Part shown: positions 22,384 to 35,930 of the stretch, piece by piece
Numbering within the stretch: position 1 is the first letter of the stretch
How the letters are laid out: each line of letters starts with the position of its first letter
DNA from: Stomorhina lunata
Taxonomy: Eukaryota > Arthropoda > Insecta > Diptera > Rhiniidae
Assembly: GCA_933228675.1 (NCBI GenBank)
Contig: OW121743.1
Location: 80,857,363-80,921,362 of the forward strand
Direction: 5' to 3'
DNA length: 64,000 nucleotides
The notes under the pieces: model-generated
What the model was told of the DNA's origin: nothing
Seen by the model: only the letters and a program-made list of their open reading frames with translations
Databases searched by the model: none
Program-made: the position numbers and the translations under genes

Positions 22384-23324
22384 TAGAGTTTGCAAAAAAC
22401 CGTAAAAATGAGAAACCGCGGTTTCGGTTTAAAACACACAAAACCGGCCGGTTTCGGTTCGGTTTTCGGTTTTTTATTAAAGCTCATATTTATAATTTAA
22501 TACTAAAATTCAGGAAATTAATTCAGGTTTTTTAAATGTGAGGGATTTCTTAAATAAGTCTTGTTTCTTTTAGAGAAAGTGTAGAGTCCCTTTAGCTTGT
22601 ATAATATTTGCATCCGAGCGACAAACTACTTCAACAGTCATTTTTACGAACACCAGCCGATAGAAGCATATCCAAGGTCGACAGCTTTTCTAAACATTCA
22701 TGGATACTTTCTTTAAGAAGCAGAAATCTAAGAGTAAACTTAATTCACGATTATGATGCTTTTTAACGCTTGTTTGTAAAATATTATTAAGAACTGACGA
22801 ATTATTGAAATACCGAATTGTTTTTCTTACAGCCTCTAGGTTAAAATTTATATGGGCAATCGGTTTTAAATGATTCAAAGTTTCATCGTCGCCATCTTCA
22901 AAATTGTATTCGCTTTCTTCGGTTTCAAATTCTTCCACATCTGGTTTTATAAGAAATTTTTCATAAAAAACATCAATGACTGCAAGATGAATTCCGTTTT
23001 CAGATCCAAATTTGATATTGACTGCTGCTCCGTCTATAGTACATGCTTCAATGTTTGTATCAAGTGAAATATTAAACTCCATTTGCTTTTGTCTGAGTCC
23101 TAGGTTATACAATATATCGTCATAAACCGTCTTCTACTTGCACTTGTTTATTCGTCCACTACTTCATTTCACAGACAAATTACGTTCAAATTTATGATAA
23201 GCTAATGTTATTTCTGAATAATACCAACAAAAAATTATGAAAAATAAATACGGTTTTCGGTTTCGGTTTTGAGGCATAAAAAACCGAGGTTTCGGTTTCG
23301 CTTAAATCCGAACTGCAAACCCTA
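22384..23324 (-). mobile_element. hAT element remnant
   Basis: 941 bp. Imperfect inverted ends TAGAGTTTGCA / TGCAAACCCTA and a perfect 8-bp duplication TATTTTTC (22376-22383 and 23325-23332). GGTTTCGGTTTCGGTTT-type repeats lie just inside both ends. A piece of transposase remains on the minus strand. Confidence 0.9.
22690..23112 (-). pseudogene. hAT transposase fragment
   Basis: 140 open codons. The IDGAAVNIKFG...NGIHLAVIDVFYEK stretch resembles the hAT motif in which an Asp-Gly-Ala-Ala-Asn segment is followed by a His-Leu pair (the N-terminal part of the interrupted RNase H core). A short acidic stretch (ETEESEYNFEDGDDE) comes next. The zinc finger, the other catalytic residues and the C-terminal dimer domain are absent. 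Flanking ends and target duplication support the assignment more than the protein does. Confidence 0.7.
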
Positions 23325-23332
23325 TATTTTTC

Positions 23333-24905
23333 TGTTTATTTAAGGTTTTTACAGAATGACAATTTAGTTTTTGGCTTTAAATGGCTTTGCTGTATACATG
23401 TGTTTCTGCTTTATTCATTAGCGTCTGTCTTTTGGGTTTAATGCGTTTATTTGCATAGATATTTCATAGATTTCATATAAAACCCTTCATAGTATTTTTT
23501 GAGTTTTGTAAATACCTGGTGTCTCATATGAATCTCTTTCATGTATTAAACTTTACATTATGACTTTAAGAAGTCATATAATGAACGATTTTACCACGAC
23601 CTCTAACAAAATATAATATTAGACAAATTCCTACCTAAAAACTTCTGTATATATCTCAATGATGACACTTTGATAACAAATAAGTATACAAAAAAGCTAT
23701 AAAAAATATTCTTCCTAATAAAAAGAAAGACATTGCAGCAAAAAAATCAGAAATTTAATAAATCTAACATTTGAAAGTGCTCCTGATGAAATTGCTAGGA
23801 AAAGGCAAAAGAAAAAATCTAATTAAATACGTTTTTATTAATGTTCTCGAGTCACAGCTACCAACAAAGCGTTAAATAAAAATTAAATGCTTGTAGAAAT
23901 GGCTAAGAAGAAAGCAAAGAAAAATTTAACAAATTTTCAGATTTAATGAAATAATTTTCTTTCTTCTTTCTCTGCTCTTAAAACAGGCAAAAACAGTTCT
24001 TTTAATTATGTTGCCATTGCAAATAATTAATGGCAAAGTTTCCTTTTTTTTCAAATGAAACTACTTATTCATCTAAATTAACTTTTCAAGCTAAAGTGCA
24101 CTTCAGTGTTAATTTAGAGTGCAATAGAACTTAAACATATGCCATGAAAACTAAAATATTTTTTGCATAAAAGGAAACACACAAATTAAGTTTGTAGGGA
24201 AATAATTAGCTTAAAAGGAAATCATTAATCGTTGTTACTTTTGTAATATATTTCAATAAAACCTAAAAATTGTTAACTACTTTTTATATTGAATTTTAAA
24301 TCAATTTCATATACAAAAACATATAACCCTTTTGCTAGGCTATGTAATATTTCACATACATAAACATTAATGTTTTGTTTAATTTAACATTAAAATGTTC
24401 AAGCAATTTTATATAATGACAACGTAAATGTTTGTTTTAATATTCATATCGAAAATCCTTTAATATTTAAATTCAATCTTAATTGTTAAAAATATTTTCC
24501 ATAAATTAAGTGAGAATTTATCTCACTTTGTTAATGATTTTGCTGTTCATTTGTTTACACCCTTTAATATGAGTGTTCAAAAATGCAAAACGTAGAATAT
24601 ATCAGGGCGTCTCGATCTACCATCAATCGGAAATGTATCTAGAAATAACTTCCAGCAAATCAAACTTAATTCAGGCAACATTTCAAGACCATCCATGTGA
24701 TATTCTCTATCATTAATGTAAACTATGGACCGATTGTCAACATATTTAAAAGTTTATTTCTAATGCCTTAAAAAAAAACTTTCATTTTTAACTTTCATGA
24801 TTTCATGAATATCTTGAACGCGGTTACGTCCTAATTTATTTATAAGCTGGGTCGAATTTTCTCATACCTTCTCCGACATATAAATAACAAGATTTCGAAA
24901 AGAGT
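23333..24905. other. A+T-rich sequence, no gene recognised
   Basis: About 1.6 kb with no frame of interest, no repeats matching others in the window, and no clear RNA gene. Confidence 0.5.
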
Positions 24906-24911
24906 CAGCAG

Positions 24912-25100
24912 AGGGTGCTGTGGCTTAGATGGTTAGAATTTCGACTAATAAGCATAACATGTCATACTCATCCTGGATTCGAGTCACTGTCACGGCAACA
25001 TCAGTTTTTATAAATAAAGCATCCACAATCAATGGTAAGCCATACAGCAATAACACGCCGTCGCACAGTGGTATTTCTTCAAAATAAAAGAAGAACGATT
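24912..25100 (+). mobile_element. tRNA-derived SINE-like sequence
   Basis: TGGCTTAGATGG (24921-24932) fits an RNA polymerase III A box and GGATTCGAGTC (24975-24985) a B box. They are about 54 bp apart, a little wider than in a normal tRNA gene. The region does not fold into a clear cloverleaf and lacks a proper acceptor stem, so a SINE head or tRNA pseudogene is more likely than a working tRNA. A GTCGCACAGTGGTATTTCTTC phrase downstream (about 25060) recurs near 51957. Confidence 0.55.
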
Positions 25101-25198
25101 AAATTTTCATATTTGTTCAGTTTTATATAGATAATCCAAATTCTAAAAATTTTCGAACACCGTCAACTACTTGGGGTACCTGCCTTGGGCCCCCATTT

Positions 25199-25450
25199 CT
25201 ATACCCTTCACCACCATAGGTTTAAAGGGTTTGTGCTGATGTATGTAACGCATAGAAATATTTGTCTTAGTATATCAATAGACTTAGAATCTCTTTATGA
25301 GTCGATTTAGCGATGTCCGTCCGTCCGACTGGATGGCTGGCTGGCTGGACCCCCATGTAAACCTTGTAATCAAAGTACAGGTCGCAATTCTAAAGATAAT
25401 TTGATGAAATTTGGCTCAGATCATTTTTTTTATAGTGGGACCATGGCTAT
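25199..25450 (+). repeat. Dispersed GTCCGTC-type repeat, truncated copy
   Basis: Starts TATACCCTTCACCACCATAG and runs through GTCCGTCCGTCC, CTGGCTGGCTGGACCCCCAT and TGTAAACCTTGTAATCAAA. It ends after GGGACCATGGCTATTGAAATT and matches the first 300 bp of the copy at 53706. Flanks on both sides contain CTTGGGGTACCTG, so it appears inserted into yet another repeat. Confidence 0.75.
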
Positions 25451-25754
25451 TGAAATTCGCAACCGGTCGCAATAAAACCGAGTTTTATTAATTTTGCTTG
25501 AAATTAGATCATCCCTTGGGGTACCTGTCTTGAAAACCTTGGGAATGAAAACATTTTAGCTCACTTATATCTATTCCAGCGATTTTCTAACTTCTTGACC
25601 CCCTCTGAAAAGCTATTTTCCGGAAGGTCAGCTAAATACTAATCCATCAATTGTTTCCTCTATGAACCATATTTTATGGTTTAGAAAGAGATAAAGAAGA
25701 CAAATCGGGCAAATATGCTGGATACGACAGCAATTGGATTTTATATCAAAAATT

Positions 25755-28184
25755 TTTATTTTCTATAGAAAAACGAAAATTTTCTATAGAAAAATTTTTT
25801 ATCGAACATTTTCTGTAGACAAATTTTTTATCTAACATTTTCTATAGACAAATTTTTTATCTAAAATTTTCTATCGAAAAATTTTTTTATCCAAAATTTT
25901 CTATAGAAAAATCTTTTATCGAAAATTTTCTATAGAAAAATTTTTTATCAAAAACATTCTATAAAAAATTTTATATCGAAAATTTTGTTTAGAACAATTT
26001 TTTATCGATAATTTTCGATATAAAAATTTTTTATCAAAAATTTTCTTTAAAAAAAAATTTTAAATCGAAAATTTTCTATGAAAAATTTTATATCGAAAAT
26101 TTTGTATAAAAAAATTATTTATCGATAATTTTCGGTAGAAACATTTTTTATCGATAATTTTCGATAGAAAAATTTTTTATCGATAATTTTCATAGAAAAA
26201 TTGTATATCAAAAATTTTGTATAGAAAATTTTTCTATAGCAAAATTTTATATCGAAAATTTTCTATAGAAAAATTTTATAACAAATATTTTCTATAAAAA
26301 ATTTTATATCGAAAATTTTCTATACAAAAATTTTATACCAAAAATTTTCTACTAAAAAATTTTATATAGGAAATTTTCTACTAAAAAATTATATATTGGA
26401 AATTTTATATCAAAAATTTGTTACTAAAAAATTTTATATCGAAAATTTTCTATAGAAAAATTTTGTATCGAAAATTTTCTAAAGAAAAATTTTATATTGA
26501 ACATTTTCTATAGAAATATTTTTTATCGAAAATTTTCTACAGAACAATTTTTTATCGAAAATTTTCTATAGAAAAATTTTGTATCGAAAATTTTATATTG
26601 AACATTTTCTATAGAAATATTTTTTATCGAAAATTTTCTACAGAACAATTTTTTATCGAAAATTTTCTATAGAAAAATTTTATATCGAAAATTTTCTATA
26701 GAAAAATTTTATATCGAAAATTTTCTATAGAAAAATTTTATATCGAAAATTTTCTATAGAAAAATTTTATATCGAAAGTTTTCTATAGAAAAATTTTATA
26801 TCGAAAATTTTCTATAGAAAAATTTTATATCGAAAATTTTCTATAGAAAAATTTTATATCGAAAATTTTCTATAGAAAAATTTTATATCGAAAATTTTCT
26901 ATAGAAAAATTTTATATCGAAAATTTTCTATAGAAAAATTTTATATCGAAAATTTTCTATAGAAAAATTTCATATCGAAAATTGTCTATAGAAAACTTTT
27001 ACACTGAAAATTTTCTATAGAAAAATTTTATACTGAAAATTTATAGAAATTTTATAGAAAAATTTTATATCGAAAATTTTCTATAGAAAATTTTAATCGA
27101 AAATTTTTATCGAAAATTTTCTATTTAAAAATTTTCTATTGAATATTTTATATCGAAAATTTTCTATAGAAAAATTTTATATCGAAAATTTTCTATAGAA
27201 AAATTTTATATCGAAAATTTTCTATAGAAAAATTTTATATCGAAAATTTTCTATAGAAAAATTTTATATCGAAAATTTTCTATAGAAAAATTTTATTGAA
27301 ATTTTGTATTGAAAATTTTGTATAGAAAAATTTAATATCGAAAATTTTCTATAGAAAAAATTTATATCGAAAATTTTCTATAGAAAAATTTGATATCGAA
27401 AATTTTCTACAGAAAAATTTTATATCGAAAATTTTCTATAGAAAAATTTTATATCGTAAACTTTCTATAGAAAAATTATATATCAAAAATTTTCTATAGA
27501 AAAATTTTATATCGAAAATTTTCTATAGAAAAATTTTGTATTGAAAATTTTCTATAAAAAAATTTTATATCGAAAATTTTCTATAGAAAAATTTTATATC
27601 AAAAATTTTCTATAGAAAAATTTTATATCGAAAATTTTCTATAGAAAAATTTTGTATTGAAAATTTTCTATAGAAAAATTTTTTATCGAAAATTTTCTAT
27701 AGAAAAATTTTTTATCGAAAATTTTCTATAGAAAAATTTTTTATCGAAGATTTTCCATAAAAAAAAATTTATCTAAAATTTTCTACCAAAAAATTTTTTA
27801 TCAAAAATTTTCTATACAAAATTTTATATCAAAAATTTTCTGCTAAAAAACTTTATATAAAAAATTTTATATCAAAAATTTTTTACTAAGAAATTTTATA
27901 TCGAAAAATTTCTATAGAAAAATTTTATATCGAAAATTTTCTATAGAAAAATTTTATATCGAAAAATTTCTATAGAAGAATTTTATATCGAAAATTTTCT
28001 ATAGAAAAATTGTATATCGACAATTTTATATAGAAAAATTTTATATCAAAAATTTTCTATAGAAAAATTTGTTTATCGAAAATTTTCTATAGAAAAATTT
28101 TTTATCGAAAATTTTCTATTAAAAAATTTTATATCGAAAATTTTCTATTATAAAATTTTATATCAAAAATTTTCTATAGAAAAA
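25755..28184. repeat. 29-bp satellite array (array 2)
   Basis: About 80 units. The commonest unit is 29 bp and holds the perfect 14-bp palindrome TTTTCTATAGAAAA, with TATATCG between palindromes. Units at 26680-26960 and 27140-27290 are nearly identical. The edges and 25900-26650 are degenerate, with changed lengths. Confidence 0.95.
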
Positions 28185-28214
28185 TCTGTTACATTTATTT
28201 ATTAATGTAACAGA
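28185..28214. other. Hairpin at the right edge of array 2
   Basis: TCTGTTACATT (28185-28195) and AATGTAACAGA (28204-28214) form a perfect 11-bp stem with an 8-nt loop, exactly where the satellite stops. Confidence 0.7.
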
Positions 28215-30250
28215 CAAATGTTTTGATTAAAACCAAAAAATGTTTGCGGAGAAACCCAAATTCCTCGACGCGTTTCGTGGTTGGTTAGGTCATCCTTCCC
28301 CAATTTTTGACAGATCGAAAACCTCGCATTATTACTTATTTTACAAACAAAATTTTTACGATTTTTATTAAAATTTGCCAACTCTATTTGAAGCATTTGT
28401 CGAGAGGAGTTGTCTTTGATTAGGATAACATGTTGATAGTCACTTATCAGAACCTGTAAGGGTATGGTTGAAAGGTTTTAATGTATTCACTATAAAATTT
28501 AGACTGGGTTCAAAATATCTTTGAATTAAAAAGCCTTATTGCTTAAATATAAACTAAAGCAAAGTTTTGCTTTGCAGCTTTTCCTTGTCATCCTAAATCC
28601 CTTTGTTATTTTTTTTTTTAATTAATAAAGGAATGAAGAAAATTCAAATTTTTATTCTTTATTGAATAGAGCCGGTCTTTAATAAATGTATTGTATTCTT
28701 GCAACATAATGTTACAACCTACAAACTATTTTCACAATTTAAATACCAGAACATTCGCCTACCAAAGTCTATAAATTTTATTCCAAAAATATTTCTACCA
28801 TATCCGAAACTAAGTAGAAATAAAAGAACATTTCATCATTAAAAACCATTATTGAATATTTTTGTTTCGCATGTTAAATATTTATTTATGGCTTTTTGCA
28901 CTTAATGACCCGGGTCCTTAAAATGCGAAAGTAATGTAAGAGAAAAACAAAACCCAATAAAGTAGAATTCAATATTGTGACAAAATTGAAAACCAACATC
29001 ATCAAACTTATTGGAAAATAGCATTACTTTTACATATACACACTCATACTCTCAAACGAATACATACAAAGCGATTCATAAATATAAATGAATAAATATT
29101 CTTCATTTGTTATTTCATTTAAATGAAATGTGGCATGAATGCAAAAAAAAACCGACAAACCCATGAAAATCCTTATGCCCAAACATACTAGCATAACTTC
29201 TTTCCAGCTTAAATATCCATATCCTTTTATTTATTTATTTTCGTCCTGCATATTTTTAATACTATTTTGTTGTTGTTTTTTTCTGATTCCCTTATTTTTA
29301 ATTTTCAATTTAAATGAATGCATCCATGAATGCATTCGAGTATAATAAAAAAGACAAAAACATTGAAGAGCAATTGGCTGTAATGTTAAGGGTCCCCATC
29401 CTTTATAGGTTACAAACTTATTGATCTTTTATAGATAAAAAAAATCTATTATTATTTATGATGAAAACCAAATAGGCAGCAGTAATTTATAAAAATATAT
29501 TCAATATGTATGTATATATAAATGTATTTAGTCACACTATGCCTGCATATCCCAGTTAGGGGTTGAAATATGTTCTTTTATATCAAAATTTTCAACGAAA
29601 TGATTTATCCCTGCTTTTTGGTCTCTAAAGATAATTTAGTAGCTTTAGAAATACTTTCCAATCCATAAAATTATAAGGCCCTATTTCCAAAGATTTGTAT
29701 TTTTAATGTGTTTTAAATGTTTGCTGGGTATTACTAAGATTTTATAGATTTATTTCTATATGCACTATATGCAAGAGCATGTAAAACTTTGCATGGAGCT
29801 GATATTTAAATGTAAGCAATAAATAATGACGAACAAATTAATTTTCATTAAAATTAAATTCAGTCAAATATTTATTGTCAACTTCTCGTTATTACAACAT
29901 CAAGTGTATGGTATTTTAATGGAAATTGCTTTTAAAAAAGAATTAAATGTTATAATAGAGCTGGATTACGGTATCTCCTTAAGTTTTCAAAGATTTTTAT
30001 TAAAGGATTACCTTAGTTATTCATTACTATCGAAAGATTTTTAAAAATCATGTTGCCTACTTTTAGGAGCTTTTGAAAATTTTTTTTAAATAAATATTTT
30101 GTATGTAGTTTCTTTAAGCAAGTTAAAAATTAAACATTTTTAAGAAATCATATCATACTTTTGTGTAGCATACCCTTAGGAAAATCTTAATATAATAATT
30201 CTGTGGCGATAAGTGATAATGGCTCAAGTTTAAAAATAAACAAAAATTAA
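28215..30250. other. A+T-rich sequence, no gene recognised
   Basis: Near 28265-28280 lies CGACGCGTTTCGTGG, an unusually GC-rich short stretch that may belong to a repeat end. Short frames at 29139-29345 and 29826-30044 are low complexity and unconvincing as genes. Confidence 0.5.
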
Positions 30251-30254
30251 ATTA

Positions 30255-31590
30255 TTCTATAAAAATAAGAAATTATTATAAAAAATTACTACAAAATTAA
30301 GAAATTTTTGAAAAACTTCCTATAAAATTAAGAAATTTTTGAAACATTTCGTATAAAATTAAGAAATTTTTGAAAAATTTCCTACAAATATAAAAAATTT
30401 TTGAAAAATTTCCTATCAAAACAAAAAATGTTTTAAAAATTTCCTAAAAACATAAGAAAATTTTTGAAATTTTTTTTAGAAAAATAAGAAATTTTTAAAA
30501 AATTTCATAAAAAAATAAGAAATTTTTTGATAAATTTCCTATAAAAATAAGAAAGTTTTAGAAAATCTTCTTACAGAATTAAACATTTTTTAAAAAAATT
30601 CCTATAAAAACGAGAAGTTTTTGAAAAATTTCGTAAAAAGCATAAGAAAATTTTTGAAAAATTTCCTAAAAAAGTAAGAAATTTTCACAAATTTCCTATA
30701 AATATGAAGGCTTTGAAAAATTTCCTAAAACAAAATAAATTTTTGACAAATTTCCTATAAAAATTGAAAATTTCCTAAAAAATAAATCAGAAATTTTCAC
30801 AAATTTTCTATAAATATAAGAAGATTTTTAAAAATTTCCTAAAAAAAAAAAACAATTTTTGACAAATTTTCTATAAATATAAGAAAATCTTGAAAAGTTT
30901 TCTTAAAATATAAAAAACTTTTGAAAAATTTACTATAAAAGTAAAAAAGTTTTGAAAACTTTCCTATAAAAAGAAGAAATTTTTATAAAATTAATTTCCT
31001 GTAAAAATAAGAAATTTTTAAAATGTTTCCTATAAAAATAAGAGATTTTGAAAAAATTTCTTATAAAAATAAGAAATTTTTAAAAAATTTCCTATTAAAA
31101 TAAGAAGTTTTTGAAAAATTTCCTATAAAAATAAGAAGGTTTTGAAAAATTTCCTATAAAAATAAGAAATTTTTGAAAAATTTCCTATAAAAATAAGAAA
31201 TTTTTAAAAAAAATTCCTATAAAAATAAGAAATTTTTGAAAAATTTTCTATAAAAATAAGACATTTTTGAAAAATTTCCTATAAAAATAAGAAATTTAAA
31301 AAAAAAATTCCTATAAAAATAAGAAATTTTCTTAAAAAAATAAAAAATTAACAAATAAAAATAAAACATAAGAAATTTTTGAGAAATTTTCTATAAAAAT
31401 AAGAAATTTTTAAAAAATTTCATAAAAAAAAATTGAAAAATTGTTTAAAAATTTAATATAAAAAGAAGAAATTTTTTGAAAATTTCCTATAGAAATAAAA
31501 TTTTTTTTCAAAACTTCCTAAAAAAATGAAAAGTTTTTGAAAAAATTCCTATAAAAATAAGAAATTTTTGTTAAAAATTTACAAAACTCT
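30255..31590 (+). repeat. 31-bp satellite array (array 3)
   Basis: Around 42 units of about 31 bp with the phrase TTTTTGAAAAATTTCCTATA and a joining AAAAATAAGAAA. Strongly diverged on the left (30255-31000), more regular at 31010-31310. Confidence 0.93.
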
Positions 31591-33365
31591 ACCTTTTTGT
31601 TTGCTGGGGTTACAAATGTGTGTAATGACTGATTTCCTAATCCCTTGAGTTTTAATTAAAATGTTTTATTACTTTTTATTAACTGAAAAGACTTGCGAGT
31701 GAAAATGCTATGATAATAAAACAAATATCTAAAAATACAAACAAAGAAATAAGCTCATAATAATTTGGCGTATTTTTGTTAAAGTAATGGAAAGAAAAAT
31801 GGAATAAATGACATTTAACAATGATATTATGTTACAAATTGTCTGGAGATTATAAATGTAGTCATTCACCTTGCCTTACCTTTTTCAATTCTACGATAAA
31901 AGGTCAAAAACCTTTAAATGTTTGAGACTATTTTTGAACAAACAAATGTTTTAGTTTATAAAACAAAATAAGTTTGAATATGATCAACGAGTAAGGAAAA
32001 CTAATTTCAAAAGTTATTAATATAAAGAATATATAGAATATATTGCTTCAAATATTATAAAATATTTATGTTAAGGAAAATATAGATACGACTTCTTACT
32101 TCCTTAGCTACCTTGGAAATCCCAATTTAAGATGCACTAGCGACTTTAATTTGTTTCAAGTTTTCCTTTCAACAGCTTATTTTAACAAGGTAATACCTAA
32201 GTTACTCTGTAGATTTTGCTATATCATCTTAATTTTCAACGCTCCGCAAAATATGCAACATATTTTTTTAATAAAAAAACTTTAGTTTATAACAAACTCA
32301 TATTAACTGCAAGTTTTCTACCTTACTTCAATACGTATGTATTTTATACTCCAATGAATGTGTGTAATTTTCTATGTAATTTTAAGTTTTTCTTTTCATA
32401 AAACGTTGTTGGATGTTGTTATATTAAAGTTAACACATGAGACCTAAGTTTAGCCCAGAAGTAACTCGTATGATCGTGTAAACAATGTGTAAGTTTCTTT
32501 TACAACTTAAACGAGCTTATCTATATTTGAGGTACGGTCTAGTACTTTTTTTTTAAGAACATAAAGAGTTAAAAATATTTACTAAAGAGTTTTGCCAGAG
32601 CTAGCCTTATATTGCTAGGGGTTGTTATCAAACTAAGGTGTTGCATTATTTGTATGTGCTGCAAGTATGTAATTGTATGTAATGCAGTTGTTTTTGTGTT
32701 CATCAACTTGCCATAGAGTGAAGGTAAAAATAGTGGCAGTTACATTAGTTAGGTAATTTATTAAATTTCCCCTGGTTACACATTATAAGCAGTTGATAAA
32801 AATTTCAACAATATCATTAGGATCTAGAAAGGGATAGTGTTACGTTTCCTTGTCACTCACAAATTTAAAAGGGACTAAGACTCTATTATTATGACTAGAA
32901 TTTAAACAGTTTAAAAAAATCTTCCTTTAAAAAGTCGTATAAGTATTAAAATATTGAATATATTTAAATAAATTATATATTGATTTCATTACTTTACCCT
33001 AACATCCAATCACATTAAAAATCATTTTATTATTTTAATCCCTTGCAATTGTTTCCTTTCGATGATATATTAAATTTTCAATAATCATGATATATTGTAT
33101 CCTTTTTTTAAATCCTTTTGTTTAATTGTTTCAATTTAATTAAAAATATTTTCCAGAAATATTAATTGATTTAAAAGTAAAAAATCACACAAAAAACACT
33201 TTAAATATCATTGATAAGTATAACAAATTATTCATGTGTCACAAATAATTATGATAACATATATGTAAGACTATACTGCAGTCGGTCAAATCCGAAACAA
33301 TGTCCTACACTATTATAGACAATTGTTAACTTATAATGAAGAAAATATATAAAATTTGTCAACAT
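31591..33365. other. A+T-rich spacer between arrays 3 and 4
   Basis: No gene, RNA or clear repeat recognised. One frame of 61 codons (32216-32401) has no recognisable feature. Confidence 0.5.
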
Positions 33366-33367
33366 TG

Positions 33368-35930
33368 ACCACAAATGAAAAATTTTCTATAAATAAAAGA
33401 ATTTAAAAAAATCCCATGAAAATAATAAAATTTTGAAAAACTTCCTTCAAAAAAAAAATTGAAAAATTTTCTATAAAAATAAGTTTTTTTTTAAAAATTT
33501 CCTATAAAAATAAGAAGGTTTTGATAAATGTACTTAAAAAAATAAGAAATTTTTGAAAAATTTCCTATAAAAAGAAGAAATTTTTGAAAAATTTCCTATA
33601 AAAAGAAAAATTTCTTATAAAAAGAAGAAATTTTTGAAAAATTTCCTATAAAAATAAGAAATTTTTGAAAAATTTCCTATAAAAATAAGAAATTTTTGAA
33701 AGATTTCCTATAAAAATAAGAAATTTTTGAAAGATTTCCTATAAAAATAAGAAATTTTTGAAAAATTTCCTATAAAAATAAGAAATTTTTTAAAAATTTC
33801 CTATAAAAATAAGAACTTTTTTAAAAATTTCCTGTAAAAATAAGAAATTTTTAAAAAATTTCCTATAAAAATAAGAAATTTTTGAAAAATTTCCTATAAA
33901 AATAAGAAATTTTTGAAAAATTTCCTATAAAAATAAGAAATTTTTGAAAAATTTCCTATAAAAATAAGAAATTTTTGAAAAATTTCCTATAAAAATAAGA
34001 CATTTTTGAAAATTTTCCTATTAAAATAAGAAAATTTCCTATTAAAATAAGAAATTTTTGAAAAATTTCCTATAAAAATACGAAATTTTTGAAAAATTTC
34101 CTATAAAAATAAGAAATTTTTGAAAAATATAAACAAGAAATTTTTGAAAAATAAATACAAGAAATTTTTGAAAAATTTCCTATAAAAATAAGAAATTTTT
34201 GAAAAATTTCCTATAAAAATAAGAAATTTTTGAAAAATTTCCTATAAAAATAAAAAATTTTTGAAAAATATAAACAAGAAATTTTTGAAAAATAAATACA
34301 AGAAATTTTTGAAAATTTTCCTATAAAAATAAGAAATTTTTGAAAAATTTCCTATAAAAATAAGAAATTTTTGATAAATTTCCTATAAAAATAAGAAATT
34401 TTTGAAAAATTTCCTATAAAAATAAGAAATTTTTGAAAAATTTCCTATAAAAATAAGAAATTTTTGAAAAATTTCCTATAAAAATAAAAAATTTTTAAAA
34501 ATTTTCATATAAAAATAAGTAATTTAAAAAAAATCCTAAAAAAAATAAGACATTTTTGAAAAAATTTCCTATAAAAATAAGAAATTTGTCCTATCAAAAT
34601 ATGAAATTTTTGAAAAATTTCCTATAAAAATAAGAAACTATTAAAAATTTCCTTTTAAAATAAGATATGTTTGAAAAATTTCATATAAAAATAAGAAATT
34701 TCCTATAACAATAAGAAATTTTTAAAAAATTTTCCTGTTAAAATAAGAAATTTTTGAAAAATTTTCTACAAAAATAAAAAATTTTTGAAAAATTTTCCAA
34801 AAAAATTAAGAAATTTTTTGAGAAACTTAATATAAAAATTATAAATTTTTGATTGAATTCTATAAAATTAAAAAATTTTTGAAAAATTTCCTATAAAAAT
34901 AAGAAATTTTTGAAAAATTTCCTATAAAAATAAGAAATTTTTGAAAAATTTCCTATAAAAATAAGAAATTTTTGAAAAATTTCCTATAAAAATAAGAAAT
35001 TTTTGAAAAATTTCCTATAAAAATAAGAAATTTTTGAAAAATTTCCTATAAAAATAAGAAATTTTTGAAAAATTTCCTATAAAAATAAGAAATTTTTGAA
35101 AAATTTCCTATAAAAATAAAAAATTTTTAAAAATTTTCATATAAAAATAAGTAATTTAAAAAAAATCCTAAAAAAAATAAGACATTTTTGAAAAAATTTC
35201 CTATAAAAATAAGAAATTTGTCCTATCAAAATATGAAATTTTTGAAAAATTTCCTATAAAAATAAGAAACTATTAAAAATTTCCTTTTAAAATAAGATAT
35301 GTTTGAAAAATTTCATATAAAAATAAGAAATTTCCTATAACAATAAGAAATTTTTAAAAAATTTTCCTGTTAAAATAAGAAATTTTTGAAAAATTTTCTA
35401 CAAAAATAAAAAATTTTTGAAAAATTTTCCAAAAAAATTAAGAAATTTTTTGAGAAACTTAATATAAAAATTATAAATTTTTGATTGAATTCTATAAAAT
35501 TAAAAAATTTTTGAAAATTTCCTATAAAGACTAGAAATTTTTGAAAATTTTTCCATAAAAATAAGAAAGTTTTGAAAAATGTTCCTAAAAAATCAGAATT
35601 TTTTAAAAATTTCCTATAAAAATAAGAGATTTTGAAAAAGTTTCCTATAAAAATAAGAAACTTTTGAAAAACTTCCTATGAAAAAAAGAAAGTTTGAAAA
35701 AATTTTCTATGAAAATAAGAAATTTTTAAAAATTTCTTATAGAAAAAAGAAATTCTTGAAAAATTTCCTATAATAATAAGAAATTTTTAAAAAATTCCTA
35801 TAAAAATAAGAAACTTTTGAAAAATTTCCTATAAAAATAAGAAATTTTTGAAAAGTTTCCTATAAAAATAAGAAATTTTTGAAAAATGTTCTATAAAAAT
35901 AAGAAATGTTTGAAAAATGTTTAATGTTTT
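33368..35930 (+). repeat. 31-bp satellite array (array 4)
   Basis: About 80 units of the same 31-bp family and orientation as array 3. Uniform at 33640-34480 and 34880-35110. It contains a higher-order duplication: the irregular stretch 34487-34870 recurs at 35119-35502 with an offset of 632 bp. Confidence 0.95.

Noticed and set aside
22870..23067. 65-codon plus-strand frame
   Set aside because: Shadow of the hAT transposase fragment on the other strand.
24912..24990. Functional tRNA gene
   Set aside because: A and B boxes are present, but box spacing is too wide and no acceptor stem or cloverleaf could be drawn.
25755..28184. CRISPR-like array
   Set aside because: Units are joined without spacers, and the setting is a fly genome. 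It is a satellite.
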